This document shows positions 45,517-59,200 of a stretch of 64,000 nucleotides of DNA, piece by piece. The notes beneath the pieces were generated by a model. That model had not been told where the DNA came from. It worked only from the letters and a program-made list of their open reading frames with translations, and made no database searches. Numbering within the stretch: position 1 is the first letter of the stretch; each line of letters starts with the position of its first letter. Source of the stretch: Odontesthes bonariensis (taxonomy: Eukaryota > Chordata > Actinopteri > Atheriniformes > Atherinopsidae). The position numbers were made by a program, and so were the translations under genes. Where the stretch lies: the NCBI RefSeq assembly GCF_027942865.1, contig NC_134509.1, forward strand, positions 27,028,697 through 27,092,696. The letters run 5' to 3'.

Positions 45517-46953
45517 AAAGAGCTGCTGATACAGGGTTGGAAAAATAAGTCAGAACTATGCATATTAAAGCAGGAGACATTTTAATCTCAGTTTTGGCAC
45601 CACACTTTTAAAGATTCTGCATCCTACTTCACTTGCATTACCCCAAATAGAGACAGAAATCCAATACATTTTTTTAAAGCTTTTCCACTAATCTGTTATG
45701 TTTATTATTAAATAATACTAAATTAAAATTACACCCTACAGCAATTTACAACAAAAATATGATGTTTTCCCAACTTGTTGCACATGGAAAAATTGTATGA
45801 ATAAGACATGGAAATTAAATCAAAACAGGAATTTTTAGAAAAAAATGACTTATTTAAAGTACAAGTTGAATTACTTTAATAAAAATGACTAATATGCAGT
45901 GAGCTGTGGAGCAATGGCAAAGTAAAGCTGAGAAGCCAGAGAGAAGAAACTGGTCTGAGATTGTCTAAATGTAAAATCCTAAAATAAGCAGTTGGATTAT
46001 CCTGCCAGGCAAATCACTAACACATGTGCCTCAGCACGCTGAAAGCTGCAAATATGGAGCTCACGGCTCCAAAGTGCAGAAGAGAAATGTTGAGGCCTGT
46101 GTGGAAATGGAGGCAGCGTCTGTTGTGCCATCTAGTGGCAAGTAGTCAGTTCAACATTTCTCTTTCACACAACAGACTTTAGTTTGAGGAGCCGTTTTTT
46201 ACCAACTATGGATGTTTTTCAGGATCTATGTTTGCGTCACAAACTAATCATCTTCCAACTACTCCCCCATGTTTCATCCTTTGCCGCAATCTGCCCACTT
46301 GAACACCGTGAGATGACAACACAGTGGCAGCCAACAGTCTCTGTAACAAAGTGTTCTTGTGTGCTTGTACTGTCATGAAATGGCATTTCAATTTTTTTGT
46401 ATAACTATGCTGTGTATTTGTGTGTGTGTTTAGTATGCAGTATAACATTGCTGCCCTCCCACCCACCCACACCCTTGTTTGAAATCTATGGGACAAGCTT
46501 CCCAGTCATGACACTACAGCCACCAGCCACTCGCATCTGATGGCTGCATTGCACCTAGAAGCACACAGAGGATACATCAAGACGTCTGTGGACATCTGGC
46601 TAAAAAGTAAGTTTTACAGAAATTTTCTGGAATGGAAGAAATGAGCTAAAACTCAAAAATGTACCTGCCTTACTGCTGTAACTGCTAAATATGGAGTCAA
46701 GCTTAAAATTGTTCTTCGATAAGGTAAATTTGCTAAAGAGGATTTCTTCTTCACAGTATATCTTGGTGTTAAAGAAGAAAGGGTACCGAAGAGCACAAGG
46801 GACTCGTCTCCACAACTCGCAATCAGTGAACATCTTACCGACTAAGCAATAATCTCTAGTTTGTACAGTTATTATTAATCCTTGAGTAAGAAAGGCAAGA
46901 AACAGCTTTGACTCAAGAAATATTTTTTTGACAGTGAAATTCCTTCAGCGAAG
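45517..46953. other. Intergenic DNA upstream of the claudin gene
   Basis: 1.4 kb. It includes a CTCF-type motif (listed) and a CA/GT-rich patch near 46420. The claudin promoter and any 5' UTR exon should lie here; none could be fixed. Confidence 0.4.
46125..46138 (-). promoter_or_regulatory. CTCF-consensus motif, reverse
   Basis: The minus strand reads CCACTAGATGGCAC, fitting every position of the CTCF core consensus CCASYAGRKGGCRS. It points left, toward the GIMAP cluster and toward the forward motif at 29298. Binding is an inference. Confidence 0.55.
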
Positions 46954-47622
46954 ATGGCATCAACAGGTCTGCAGCTGCTGGGCCTGGTGTTGGCTGTGCT
47001 GGGATGGGTCTTTGGAGCGCTGGTGTGTGCGGCTCCTCTGTGGCGTGTATCTGCCTTCGTAGGTGGTGAGCTGGTGATTGCCCAGATGTTGTGGGAGGGA
47101 CTGTGGATGAACTGTCTGTCCCAGACCACAGGCCATATACAGTGCAAGACCTACGACTCCACTCTGGCCCTACCTTTGTCTGCGCAAGTGGCGCGAAGCC
47201 TCACGGTTCTCTCCCTGCTTCTCTGTGTTCTGGCCCTCCTACTCGGGGTGGCGGGGGCCAAGTGCACTCACTGCATGGGTGATGGTAACCAGGCCTCAAA
47301 GGCTCGACTGGCCAGGATAGCAGGGCTGCTCTTCATTGTGGCTGGTCTTGCCTACTTGACCCCCGTCTGTTGGACTGCCTATACCATAATCAAGGACTTT
47401 TATGATCCAAATGTTGCGGCGCCTTTAAAGAGGGAACTGGGGCCAGCGTTGTACCTGGGCTGGGGTGCTAGTGTGCTGCTCCTGGTGGGGGGCGCTCTGC
47501 TGCACGTTGGCTCCTCTGCACCAGGAGGAAGAGCGATGCCTGTGTTTGGAGCAGCAGCGAAGAACAGCCCACTCACAGGGGCAGCAGGAGAAGTGAAGCA
47601 AAAGGAAAAGTCTTTTGTATGA
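46954..47622 (+). CDS. Claudin (single coding exon, claudin-3/4/5/6-like)
   Basis: Four-pass tight-junction protein that sets paracellular permeability. 222 residues, the family's usual length. Transmembrane segments at about residues 8-28, 82-102, 118-138 and 164-184. The first extracellular loop has the claudin signature W30, G49-L50-W51, C54 and C64. MASTGLQLLGLVLAVLGW at the start, WEGLWMNC, and IIKDFYDP plus KRELGPALYLGW in the second loop place it with the claudin-3/4/5/6/9 type, expanded in fish. The tail ends KSFV, a plausible PDZ-binding end for ZO proteins. The ATG is preceded by GCGAAG, a good context. An uninterrupted frame, as for many claudins of this type. The exact fish paralogue is not assignable. 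Confidence 0.93.
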   Translation: MASTGLQLLGLVLAVLGWVFGALVCAAPLWRVSAFVGGELVIAQMLWEGLWMNCLSQTTGHIQCKTYDSTLALPLSAQVARSLTVLSLLLCVLALLLGVAGAKCTHCMGDGNQASKARLARIAGLLFIVAGLAYLTPVCWTAYTIIKDFYDPNVAAPLKRELGPALYLGWGASVLLLVGGALLHVGSSAPGGRAMPVFGAAAKNSPLTGAAGEVKQKEKSFV

Positions 47623-49219
47623 GATAATTTTATTAGATTAGCAAAGTTTAAAAAAACACTGAGGTTCCAAGCACAACTTTTTGGAAACGAGATCCCTTAG
47701 AGTATCCATCAGTTTTATTTATTGACAATCCAAAGTTTGTATTTGTTTCTTTGGGTTATGTGCATGTTTAATATCTATCCTCTACTTGCAGTCCACTAAT
47801 ACTTGATGCTTACACCAGGGTTTCCAATATTACTGAGGCTTGAATGTTTTTCCTCAGTTATAATGTTGCTAAAGGTGAAACTTAACTTTCAGGGCTTTGT
47901 GTGATAGTACGAGTTAAAATGTACAGTGGGAGGATTTTAAATGTTTAGATGCTCACTAATGCATGCAACTTACATTTCTCAGATTCCAGTCTGCCTCTGC
48001 TTCTGTTTGTGTGTGCGTTCGTGTGTGTGTGGGTGGTCTGTGTACAGAAGGCCAGTATGCACGGTACATCTGCGTATGCTGGTGTTTGCATAGATATGTG
48101 TGGATGGCTGGAGCTGTGATTGTTTACTTTCTTTTCTACACATCATTTGTTTATAATCTGTGGCTTTACGCCTCTTATTAATTTTCATTTAGATAGTTGA
48201 CTGATGCAACATAAACTGTAAATTTGATAGTTTTGAAGAATGCTTACATTTTCAATTTTTTAAACAAATGTGGGTTTTAAATTTCATTACTTCCAGCTGC
48301 ATCCGTTTGGATGGTTAATTGAACAAAATAAAGAATCATTGCTTTTGTTTTTATTCATCTAATTTGTTTTGGGTCAGTGAGCAAGATGAATAAAGTGCTT
48401 TACTAACTTCTTACACTACTGAGGAGTACATTATGTTGAGATGTTGTAGGTCAGAATGTTTCTTTTACCAGATCCGACCAAAGTTGTACAGTGCTCTGTG
48501 TACAGGTCTAATATTGACCTGACCGTGATCCTTGCAAGTGCAAATTTAGCCTTTATATAAATCCACAATAGACCTGAAACAAATCAGCTGAATAACTGGA
48601 CTCACTTTTAAATCATGGACATAATTCTTTTGAAGTTAGTCTAATGCTTTTTGTTCCAGGGTGTTACCAGTGGTTTACAGCTTTAGATAAATCCTCAATG
48701 AAACCTCACGGATGTATACTTTCCCAGTGATTTGCTTTCACAGTTATTCTTGACTTGTTGTTGTGAAAGTGTTGTTTTTCTTCAGTAAAGAAAGATCTAC
48801 GTGATCATTCACTTCAGTAGTTTTTATTGGCCTCCTTTTGTTGCAGAACTCTTGGATTGTACCAAATTGTTTATTTGGCATTTCCTGCTATCTCTCTGAT
48901 TGAACTGTTTGTCTTTTTTTTTTTCTCCTGTCAAATACTGGCCTCCCTCACTTGCCTGTATGTACACATACTGAGTTTTCCCACGAGAAGCAAGTGCAAA
49001 TTCAGCAGTTGGAATAAACCCAGGATTTTTACCTACTTAAATTACCAGTATCATGAAATCAGAAAGTCTCACATGCCTTGAAACAACTAGTCAATCCCTA
49101 GTATTTAAGCTGGAAGTCAACATTTTAATTATATATGGACTATTTTTCTTCAAAACTGCAAAAACGGCATCCTTGTCCAAATACTTTTGGACCCATCTGC
49201 ATATCCCTCAGTCACAGTT
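47623..49219. other. Claudin 3' UTR and downstream DNA
   Basis: AATAAA signals near 48327 and 48390 could end the claudin transcript. GT-rich patch at 48005-48035. No other gene recognised. Confidence 0.45.
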
Positions 49220-49335
49220 AGGTTCAGAATGCCTACAGTAGACTGGAGACCTGTCCAGGCTGTACTCTGCCTCTCACCTAATGTCAGCTGTAACAGGTTC
49301 CAACCTTTGCGACCCTGAAGAGGATAAAACAGGTA
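49220..49335 (+). mobile_element. SINE/LINE tail copy
   Basis: Reads GACTGGAGACCTGTCCAGGC, GTACTCTGCCTCTCACC and a GGATGCATGGATGATTGAT end: a diverged copy of the tail at 28020-28215. Confidence 0.75.
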
Positions 49336-50449
49336 CAAAAAGTGGATGCATGGATGATTGATGTGAACATGATGATGACTTTATTTTGCAGTATAATCTC
49401 TTATGGACAGCAGATTTATTTGACTCCTCGACAACTGACGCTCCCTTTTATAAGCTTTCCACGAAGAAATAAGGAATGTACTTACATATGTGGTTATTAT
49501 TCTCTCTCGGAAATCATGTAATTTGACACCTTGAAAATTATTTTCTATTCAGGTTTATCCTATGAAATATTTTCCAAATGCTCACATACACACATACAGA
49601 TAAGAACAGATTAAAAAAAACAAAGACAATAGCACAGCTGAATATAGGACATGTGCCACTGTGTGAGTCTGTTTTTACCCCATTTGCCCCCTGTGAATCA
49701 ATATGATGGCTTTCACTTTCCCTGATTCGTCATATATGGCTTCATCTGTCCTCAACACTTCCAATAAACCTTTTCCTTTACGTCACACAGTCTTTAATTA
49801 TCATGTTTTCGACGTGCTCATCATACAGTCTAACTTCTAAAATATTTCAGAGTGAAGATTTTGTCTCATTCTAGCATCTGGTTCAAATTGAGCTACACAT
49901 TTTCTTTGCCCAGAAAAGAAAACAGTAAAACAAATAAAATAAGAATACCACAGAAATGATTCCTGTCACTCTATCTTTCTTAAAAGTTGTTTACCAGAAC
50001 ACTTAGATGCAATAAATGCAAAGAAGAAGAAGAGAAAAATGGCACTTGTAGATACAACATGACTGCAAATCAGCATGGATGAAAGCAAAAATGCCTGCAC
50101 AATCCTTCCAAAACACATTCCTATTTAAATGGACCACAATTCAGTCCCTGTCAGATTCACATCACAACTAGTGATGGCAGACTTGCCACACTTGGGGGCA
50201 GCAAACACACACAAACTAAAATCAAAATGGGCACTATCACACACTTAACCACGCCATGATATCAAATGGAAATCATAGAGAGGAAGCTGACATGATCATG
50301 TACATGAACACTTATTCAAAAAGAGCATCATTTTTCAGTAAAATTTCTGAGAAAACTGTGTAAAAGGTTGAACCAATGTGGGCTACATGAAAATGAGAGC
50401 TTCTTTTTGTAACTGTTGTTTCTCTTTTTGCTCAAATATGTTGAGTTTT

Positions 50450-50590
50450 GTAACTTCCCATATCGATCACAATGCCTCTTCTGCACACACATGACATGTG
50501 GCACAGAGAAGCCAGGGGTCAAACCACCTACCTCCCAATTGGTAGGCAACTGCTCTTCTCTTCCTCCTGAGCTACAGCTGTCGTAACATG
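50450..50590 (-). mobile_element. tRNA-derived SINE head, minus strand
   Basis: The minus strand reads GTAGCTCAGGAGGAAGAGAA (A-box area), then GGTGGTTTGACCCCTGG (B-box area), then CTTCTCTGTGCCACATGTCA. The arrangement is tRNA-like but the B box is mutated and there is no cloverleaf, so it is a SINE fragment. Confidence 0.65.
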
Positions 50591-53258
50591 ATTGCAGCAG
50601 TGTATTAAGTAAAGGTTTCATTACATCTCAGTTAAGCTTTTATGGCTGAGTTGTATAATGATCAAACAAGTCAATACATGTCCATTTCCGTGGTTAAGTT
50701 GCTGTAATATTTTTTTTTTTAACCGAGGGTAGAAAGTAAAATATGTACATCAATAAAACTATAACTGTTGTTGGAGACATTATTATGGAAGTTGAGCATA
50801 TAGAGCAAGGGAGCAAAATAATTGAGGTCTCATAGTGTTACCATGTGATCTTACATGCACACCGCTGTACTAACTAAAAGGCTTGTCTTTAAGGGCACAG
50901 GGAAGGGTGATGGCAGGCACAGACCTGCTTCACGCTGTGTCAGAGGCTTCTCCTTTAGGAACAACCGAAGCAAGATTATTTCCACTCTTAACTCTTTTGT
51001 TGTGACTCAAAATGAAAATTATGACCGTGCACCATCAGCAGCTGCAATGTGACACCATGTTGAGAATAAAGAAAAGAAATATAAACCCAGAGTGGATACA
51101 TCTCATTTAACTTTTCTGAAATAGCAATTCGACAAAAACAGCATCCCATTTCCGCTTCAGATTTATCAGTTCTTATATTAACAATTAACAATTGCTTTCA
51201 CTTCATTTAAATAACTGAATCCCATCATAGGGCAACTGGCCTTTCGGGGGCATCCATATTGGTTTTTAATTAGACCCATCTAGAGTAAATCGAGAGAAAA
51301 GGAGGCCAAATATTAAAAAAAATAATAATTAGAATCTGTTATGCCTGAACAGGGTTTCAAATTATCCAGTAACTCTAGAACTAAGAGGCTTTGCCACAGT
51401 TTTCTTTTTGAAAATGAAAACTATGGTATACGGTTTTCTATATTTACCAAATAAGCTGCCAGAAGAAGAGATAAAATACAGAAAACGAGAACCCCCCCAT
51501 CGAGAGAGAGAATTTAAGAGAGAAGTTAACAGCTCTGAAGATCCGAGAATAAAAATATGATCTGCTGTAGGCTAATGCATGCCCTGAGTGTCAGTGAAAT
51601 CCTCAGTCAGGGCAGAATTATATGGTCACAACTGCCTTATGAACTGCAGCTGACCCTACATGACAATCTTTTAATGTCATGTGATCATCGTGCTTCAGGT
51701 CCAGTTGATTCTGCACAGTTCCACATCAAGTAGAATACACCTATCAAAAAAGGTCATGAATCAAAACATGTCAGTCAAGCTGGTGACACTCCCCAAACAC
51801 TCCTTTGTTTAAGGGCTAACCAATACTTTCAAAAAGGAGAAATGTTTGCTGTGGATGGTATTAAACTTTTTTTGTGGTGAAATGATAATTAATTGCCATC
51901 TTGTAAGCACCATCTTTTATTTTATTTTTTAAAAAGGATGAAGTTGAGAAAGTGGAAAGAAGTGGAAGTGGAAACGACTGTATTTCCACCATGAATCATG
52001 TGGCCCAGTGATGAGCCTGTTGCAAGATGGCAGATCAGAATGCAGTGAAGAAGTGGGAGCACTCAAAAATGCACTTCAAATATGCTGGTTAATATATAGC
52101 CCGAGTTAGTCAAAATATTCTGGATTTACTTAGTGACAGTGTGACACGTAGGGTCTGAAAGCATACGGATGGAAATTTGTCTCACCAAATTTGGACATTT
52201 TCCAAAAAAAAACGTTTGTCTCCAAATTGAACTTTGACTTCTCTTAAACTTCTTGCTACCAAGTTTTTATTTTAAATATAAATGCACAAACACACACGTT
52301 GCTGAAAAATTTAAGAATTAAACAATCATAACTTATATTATAGGTTTATTCAAGTAACCATATCAAAAGTTCTACATCAGAGTTACCCATTATTTTTTTG
52401 CTAATTTGCTAATCTACCTGTATGTTAACCTGTCATTTCAGGCGTCAGTTTTGCATGCTATCCCTGTGTGCAGAAGGAATACTTAGTCACACTCAAAATT
52501 TGCACCTTTCACAAATCCTTTATAAACAATTTTCCTTTATGATGCAATAGTATCGCACAAGCTTGTGTTACATTTAATGTTGACGGTCGGTGAAAACGGG
52601 ATTGTTTGTTTTGGTTGCATTTTAAAGTGACAAGACAGACAGTCTAAACGGAAGTACAAGCTCCTATAAAAAAAACACCAAACAACAACCCCATTTTTTC
52701 ATGTTAGTTTCTGTTCGCTTGAGAATGTCGGCCGTTGTCCTCTTAAAGAGACAGTTCAAATATTTCCCCTTTCCATGACAGCAGCGACGATGTGTGTCTC
52801 TTTAAAACTGCATGATAGTCAGAGGTGTATGTGGAGCATGTGAGTTTATTCCATGCGGAGCTTTTAGATTCTCAAACCCCGCAGTCGACCTTTGGATACG
52901 GGCCCCAGGCGGGTAGGCAGCCCCTCAGCGCACGGTGGCAATTGGCTCTTCTCCCTCGTTAACAACCCCTTCCTTCCGCGCCAAACATTGATTTTTAACA
53001 CGCACGTTATGTGGCCCGAGCGTGCGAGAAGCTGCTGGCACCCAAAGTCCGCTGTCCGTGGTGCAGTCTCTTATCGGAATGTTTGAAGATTAACGAGCTG
53101 TTTCTTGCCCTGTAGACCGCACGCGCTTGTGACAGCTGGATCAGGCAGGCCAGGAAGCCGACAGCAGCAGGGGGACCGCGCGCCGAGGCGGACTCGGAGA
53201 GGACTTCGAGAGAGGAAGGACGTCACCGCTGCATCGGACAACTGCAGAGCCCGGTATC
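50591..53258. other. Intergenic DNA and slc25a10 promoter region
   Basis: No gene was recognised in 50591-52700. From about 52850 to 53400 the sequence becomes GC- and CpG-rich, consistent with a CpG-island promoter covering the first exon of slc25a10. No TATA box is evident, as expected for such promoters. Confidence 0.5.
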
Positions 53259-56200
53259 ATGACGGAGAAGCGGATGTCGCGGTGGTACTTCGGCGGGCTG
53301 GCGTCCTGCGGAGCCGCCTGCTGCACGCATCCCCTGGATCTCATCAAGGTGAGGGTCCGAGGTCACCCTCCGCCGGAGTGTAGAGGAGTGCAGGCCTGAG
53401 CCCCAATGATACAGCTGTGTCCAGTTGTTGTAGTGGGCAGAATCGATCCAATTACTCGCCTCAAGACGACTTATCAACTTGTTCCAGATGACACAGTGAA
53501 TGTGCTTTCTAAAGTTGCTGCGAGCTGAAATGTTTACTTTAGGCATCACACGTCACCTATAGTCTCATTGTAATGTGTGGGATGCACTGTACGAGGCTGG
53601 TTAAATGTAGGGTACAGGTCAGTTATACTCAACACACGTGTTCATAGTTTGAGAACACAATAGAAAGGTGATATGGATTAATTGGATTGAAGCTCACACG
53701 ATCAGGGATCACCAGTAAAAGCAGGTGTTTGTGCGAGTTTCGAGATGAAGTTCTGCCCAGAGTTTTTTTTTTTTTTTTGAACTAGCACATCCATAACACA
53801 TGCTTAAACGTCGAGCTTGACATCTCAGCCCATGACCCTGCTGGACCTCATGAAATCATGTGGTGTGTAATTATATAGTGAAGGCTAGTCATCAGCACAA
53901 TGTGGGCTTCAGAAGGTCCTCATGTCTGCCCTTTGGTTTGTTGGATTGCAATGCTATATATAGTTGTATTTTACACATTGCAGAATTCTGAATATGTATT
54001 GTCCAGAGGACAAAAGGGGGCACTATCAAGAGTGTTAAGCATACAAACTCCCCTATTTGTAGTCATTTTATAGCTATGGTTTACTTTAGATGCAGTAAAA
54101 TCAGTCGCAAAAAAAGAGGTTTAGAATCTTTCGGGACATTGTAAAAATGGGGACATATCTTTTTGTGGTAGCGTTTTTAGCTCCTGGATACCAACTAACA
54201 ACTTATTCTTAAGGGGTAATTAAAAGAGCAGCTGGGCAGCACATAATGTGGATCAATATGAGTTCTTTGAAAAAACTAAAAAGAAATGAACGAAAGTTAT
54301 TGCTCTTGGACAACTGTGAAGTTTGTCTGACTCTGTTCCTCTTCAGTTTGACAGAAAACTGAAAGTCAAGAGACTTATTGATTCTTTTGACCTATTCAGT
54401 AGCAAGAAATAAATTCAGCTAACATTTATATTAAGGGACTTGCATGTAGGGACTGAGCAAATTGAAATTGCCTATTTATTTAGAATGTTTAAGAATATTT
54501 TCACATTTCCATTTAAATGGGCAGATATTCTCTTTCCTGGCTCCGAGAGCTATTTCACACCTGTGTAGCCTCTGATGGCCCCAAATCCATCTATTAAATA
54601 GCACGACTACAACTGATTTACTGCAGTTTCTACTGAGCGCTACTGTTGTTTGTGAAAAAGAAATGCAACAATGAACAGGTAATGAGCACAAACAAGACAC
54701 ACGAAAGTACAGCCTGATCTGTTCTCTGTAACCCGACAGTGAGGCAGATTGTGACTTTGTAGCAGCAGCTTACAAAGTTTAGCTCTTTATGATGCTGTGT
54801 ACTTACCACATTGCAGTAAAAGCTAACAGCAGGGCTTTTAAATCTTGGCAGACTGATTCGTTAGTTAGAGGAAAGAATGCCTTTTTGAACTGGGAAGTTG
54901 GTGTCGCCCAAGCATGGAAGTCGCATTAACAATAGACTGCGTAGTCATGTTTCATGTCATCTTTTGTGTTGACCCAGAGATTCAATACACTATCAGATCC
55001 TCAACTTGTCTGACCTCACCTAAAAAACGTTTTAGTCTTAGACTTACAAAGTAGTGTAAGTGTCATGCTTAATCACAGTATTTCCAGGCACATGCTGTAA
55101 CTGCCATTCTGTTGACAGCACACATATTTCGATAAACACTAAATGTACCCCAAAAAAAACTGGAGTAACAGACATGTTAGCACACAGAATAGCAGCATTG
55201 ATAAGCAGTTGCAAGTCAGACTACAAGCTGATTTTTTTTTTTTTATTTAAAGTAGCTGTTTGTGACTTTATTAGGCTGATATGAGAAAGCAAACCATTAG
55301 CTTAGGACATGTGGCTCATTTATCCAGATATCTCCTGTTTTGAAGTCTGGTGGGACACATGTGGAGACAACCATCAAATCAATGTCTGTCATCATCCCAG
55401 GCAGAACAGTCACAGCTCAGCAAGCTTTTGTTTAATTACAGCTGGGTCATGTGTCTGTGATGGATTTGAAATAATCCTACTCTAAGAAGTGGAGGCTGAG
55501 TGTAAAGTTAAAGTAAAAGTTATGCTTCTGATATTCAAGACCACCTTGCAGCTGTTTTCCCCATGTGTTTCTCTATGTTGCATTTCTGAATTGAGAGTGC
55601 TATTTTGGAAGATGAATCCCATAAAAAGACTGAAGTCAGTCAGTGAATCCTGGGAGGCTTGCGGTGTATCCAGGTGAGGCACATTGTGGAAAAATGACAC
55701 ATTCTGGAGCCAGCACTGCTGGAGCTGCTCCTTCCTCTTTCAGTAATAACAGCAATTTATTGTTAGTTTTGGACACTTCATGGTGTGTCCATGAAGTGTT
55801 TTGTTTTCAGTTTTGATTTACTACTGAGAAGTTGACCCTGTGCAGCATTTTCATTTTGACAGTGCTGATTATTTTAGCTCAAAGCACCTCTACCTCACAG
55901 AATGGCTTTAGGCTCCTAGTTTGTTTTTGTTTCCTCTGTTAAAAATCATGACAGCGCTGTGCACTCTTAAATAAAAGCAAAGAACAATTTGAGGAAGAAA
56001 ATTTGGTCAGTCAGGTCTTCAGCACACGGAGTTGTTATTGCGAGATAGGTTTGGCTGGAAAAATAACTTAATGTTCAGAATGATCTAGATGTAATGATTA
56101 TGAATATCATATATAAGTATATATGTAAGACGTCGAGTGCAAAATTGTAGCGAAACCTTTCTATTGTGACTAAATTAATCACTGTATTTTTGCGCTCACA

Positions 56201-59200
56201 GTGGACCTACGAGTCAGAACTGATAATTACCAAACTGCTGTGAAAGCAGTTTGGTAATTATTGACCACTTTACCAAAACTGGGAACTAAATGCTTAACTT
56301 AAGTCTTGTTTCCTGCTGAAACCAGAGCTGACAGGCTCCGTGCTGGCCGTGATTAAACAGAAATCATTGACTGAAATGATGAGCTGTATCACACAACCCC
56401 CTAAATCAAGTTTGGTAATGTGAGGGCAAAAAAAACATTGTGTTTTGAAGTATTTAGTGGCCCTCAACAGAGGTCTTAATCAGAACACAGGACAAAGGCC
56501 ACATTGTAGTGCACCCGGTCCCCTTCTGACAAGGACAGCACCTTGTTAACACTTATGAATGGCGTCATGACTGCCTGAAACAAACAGTAATGTGTGTTCC
56601 TACCCCATATTCCTTATTAAATAAATGACACTATGGGAAATTTTGTCTTTTTTTTTTTTAGTGCTGGATCAATACTGGAGGCATCAGCCACATTAGGGAC
56701 CTGTCAGCTACATTGAAATTGAAGTCTACATGTTTTTTTTTTTAGAAATGACATGAGTCCTGATCCAAGTCTCTCTTTCTAGGTACACCTGCAAACCCAG
56801 CAGGAGGTGAAGAAGAGGATGATGGGCATGGCCATACATGTGGTGAAGAATGACGGGTTTCTGGCTCTTTACAGTGGTCTCTCTGCCTCACTCTGTAGAC
56901 AGGTATGTCTCTGTAAGCATGCCCACGTCTGTTTTTTGAGCCAAGTGTCATGAACATAATTCCAATCATGTTGTAGTTGGCTCGGGAGATCGGGGGATCT
57001 TTGATGAATTCCAGTCATATTTAGAGTGATTTTATAGCTGCTTTTGAGCCACCGACAAGGATATAGTAATGATTATCATGTGATACACTTCTCCTCAGTC
57101 TAAACAATATATTTGTCTCAGTGACGTACAGTCAAACATAAGCCTTAACTGCACCACAGAAGAGGTTTCTTTTTAAGCCATGTTTTTTTTAAGAAAAGTT
57201 GAATGGAAGCCAAGTAAATTGATGAAGAGTAGAATAAGTGTTGTCCTGTTACACCGTAGGCTTAAATCATCTAAACTCTCCTCCATAGATGGTTTAAAAA
57301 TAATGGACTTTACCACCATGGCACCACCTGCTGGTTTGTCAGTTGCATTTTTGAAGCTGTGAGTTTAAGATCCGACATTGATACTGAAATGATGGGAAGC
57401 TGTGTTACGAAACAGAGTGCCAACCTAGTTCTTCGTAAGTGTTTTAACAATGTCACCAAAACTATCACCAGGCTGACCCCATCTCTTTTACCTCCCTCTT
57501 GTTTTCTCAGTGCTGTTCTGTTGTGGTAATTCCATTAAAACTAGATGGGGAAACTGTTCAATATTAGCTTCTCCAATTGCAGTAGTGATGTTTATCCACC
57601 CCAAAAGAAACAGATTTTCTTACATTACATTTTCTTACACTGGAGGATGTAGTCTGTATACATATATGTGGAAAAACAATGAAAGGGTTTCTGAACCTAT
57701 CTCTAAATTATGGGAAAGATGGTCGACAGAAAAGACCCTCTAGCTACTCAGATGCTACCCTACTCTGCGGCACATTAGGTTTACAGCATAAGATACCATG
57801 GTGATAAATTATATTAAGAACTGAATCACGTTTGGGGAGTTAAACCTAAAGGTACTTTTCTAAGCCACTTATCCCTCTTCTTATGCAGGCCTCTAGACGC
57901 TTTGTCCATGTTTTATTTGTAATATGTGCTGTCCTCACACCTTTTTTTCTCTTCTCTTCTCAGATGTCTTATTCCCTCACCAGATTTGCTATCTATGAGA
58001 CAGTGAGGGACATGTTAGGCAGCACAAGTCAGGGCCCCATGCCCTTTTACCAGAAGGTCCTGCTGGGAGCCTTTGGAGGTGGGAGCACTCACACATTTTC
58101 TGTCCCCCCCCCCCCCCCCCTCCCCCTCCCTTCTTTCTCCCACACATATTGTATGAACAACTGCAATGCTACCCATTCGGGATTTTGCGTGACTTTGCAC
58201 GATTTTTCTCTGCCAACAGGATTCACCGGTGGCTTTGTTGGCACGCCAGCAGACATGGTCAATGTCAGGTAACATACCCTGACAACCGTCCCAGTAAACA
58301 AGCAGTTTATTATCTTTTTGCTCAACGTAAGTGACAGTGGGACATTTTAATAACATCTGAAATGTTTTTGTTCCTAGGATGCAGAATGACGTGAAGCTAC
58401 CACCAGAGCTGAGGAGAAAGTAAGTGTTATAAATGCTAATGTTCAATCTTGCAAGTATTCTTTGTAATTCAACACTGAATTTGTGCTTTTCCTCCAGCTA
58501 TAAGCATGCGATTGATGGGCTCTACAGAGTCTTCAGAGAAGGTAAAACCAAAGGAGGATCTCGTCAGGTTTTTTGTTTCATGTTTAGCGCATGCTGCCAT
58601 CGTGTCTGAGGTCTGATCTCTGTCCTGTCATGCAGAGGGTCTAAGGAAACTTTTCTCGGGCGCCTCCATGGCCTCCAGCAGAGGAGCGATGGTCACTGTA
58701 GGACAGGCAAGTCCCATTACTAAAAGTCAGATCAATGAATGTTATGGTGAGGAGTCTTTGTAGGGCATTACACGTATAGGCTGCTTTATTTAAAAGTCCT
58801 TTTAAAGACAGACTAAGCAGAATACTCCTCAGCGATCGTTGCCTGTGTCTTTCTTCTGTGGTCTTAGTTTGTTTTGTGAAGGATATTTTCGGGCAGAGGG
58901 CGTGCAGCTTCCAGCTAATGACATGAAATTGCAGCGATTTAAAGTGCTGACTTTCCTCTGTTCTCTGTGTACACACATCCAGACTCCATTTGCAGAACGG
59001 GGGCTTTTACTTAAGCCAAAGCAGCACCTTCACATGGGGTTGAGTGGAGGTGTGTAGTTGTGAGCCGTGTTTGAGAACACGATCGTGGTTGAATAACTGG
59101 TAGATAACCCTTTATTTCTCCTGGTTAACACTGCGGCACCGCTCAACTGTGGCTTGACAAACAGAGTCGGAATGGCCAAATTTGAATGCTGTGTTTGCAA

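Noticed and set aside
56223-56261. microRNA precursor
   Set aside because: The stem is only 17 bp and perfectly paired with a 5-base loop; animal pre-miRNAs need about 22-30 bp plus flanking stem.
57320-57345. Third CTCF site (minus strand CCAGCAGGTGGTGC)
   Set aside because: One mismatch in the core (T for C after GG) and nothing around it to support function.
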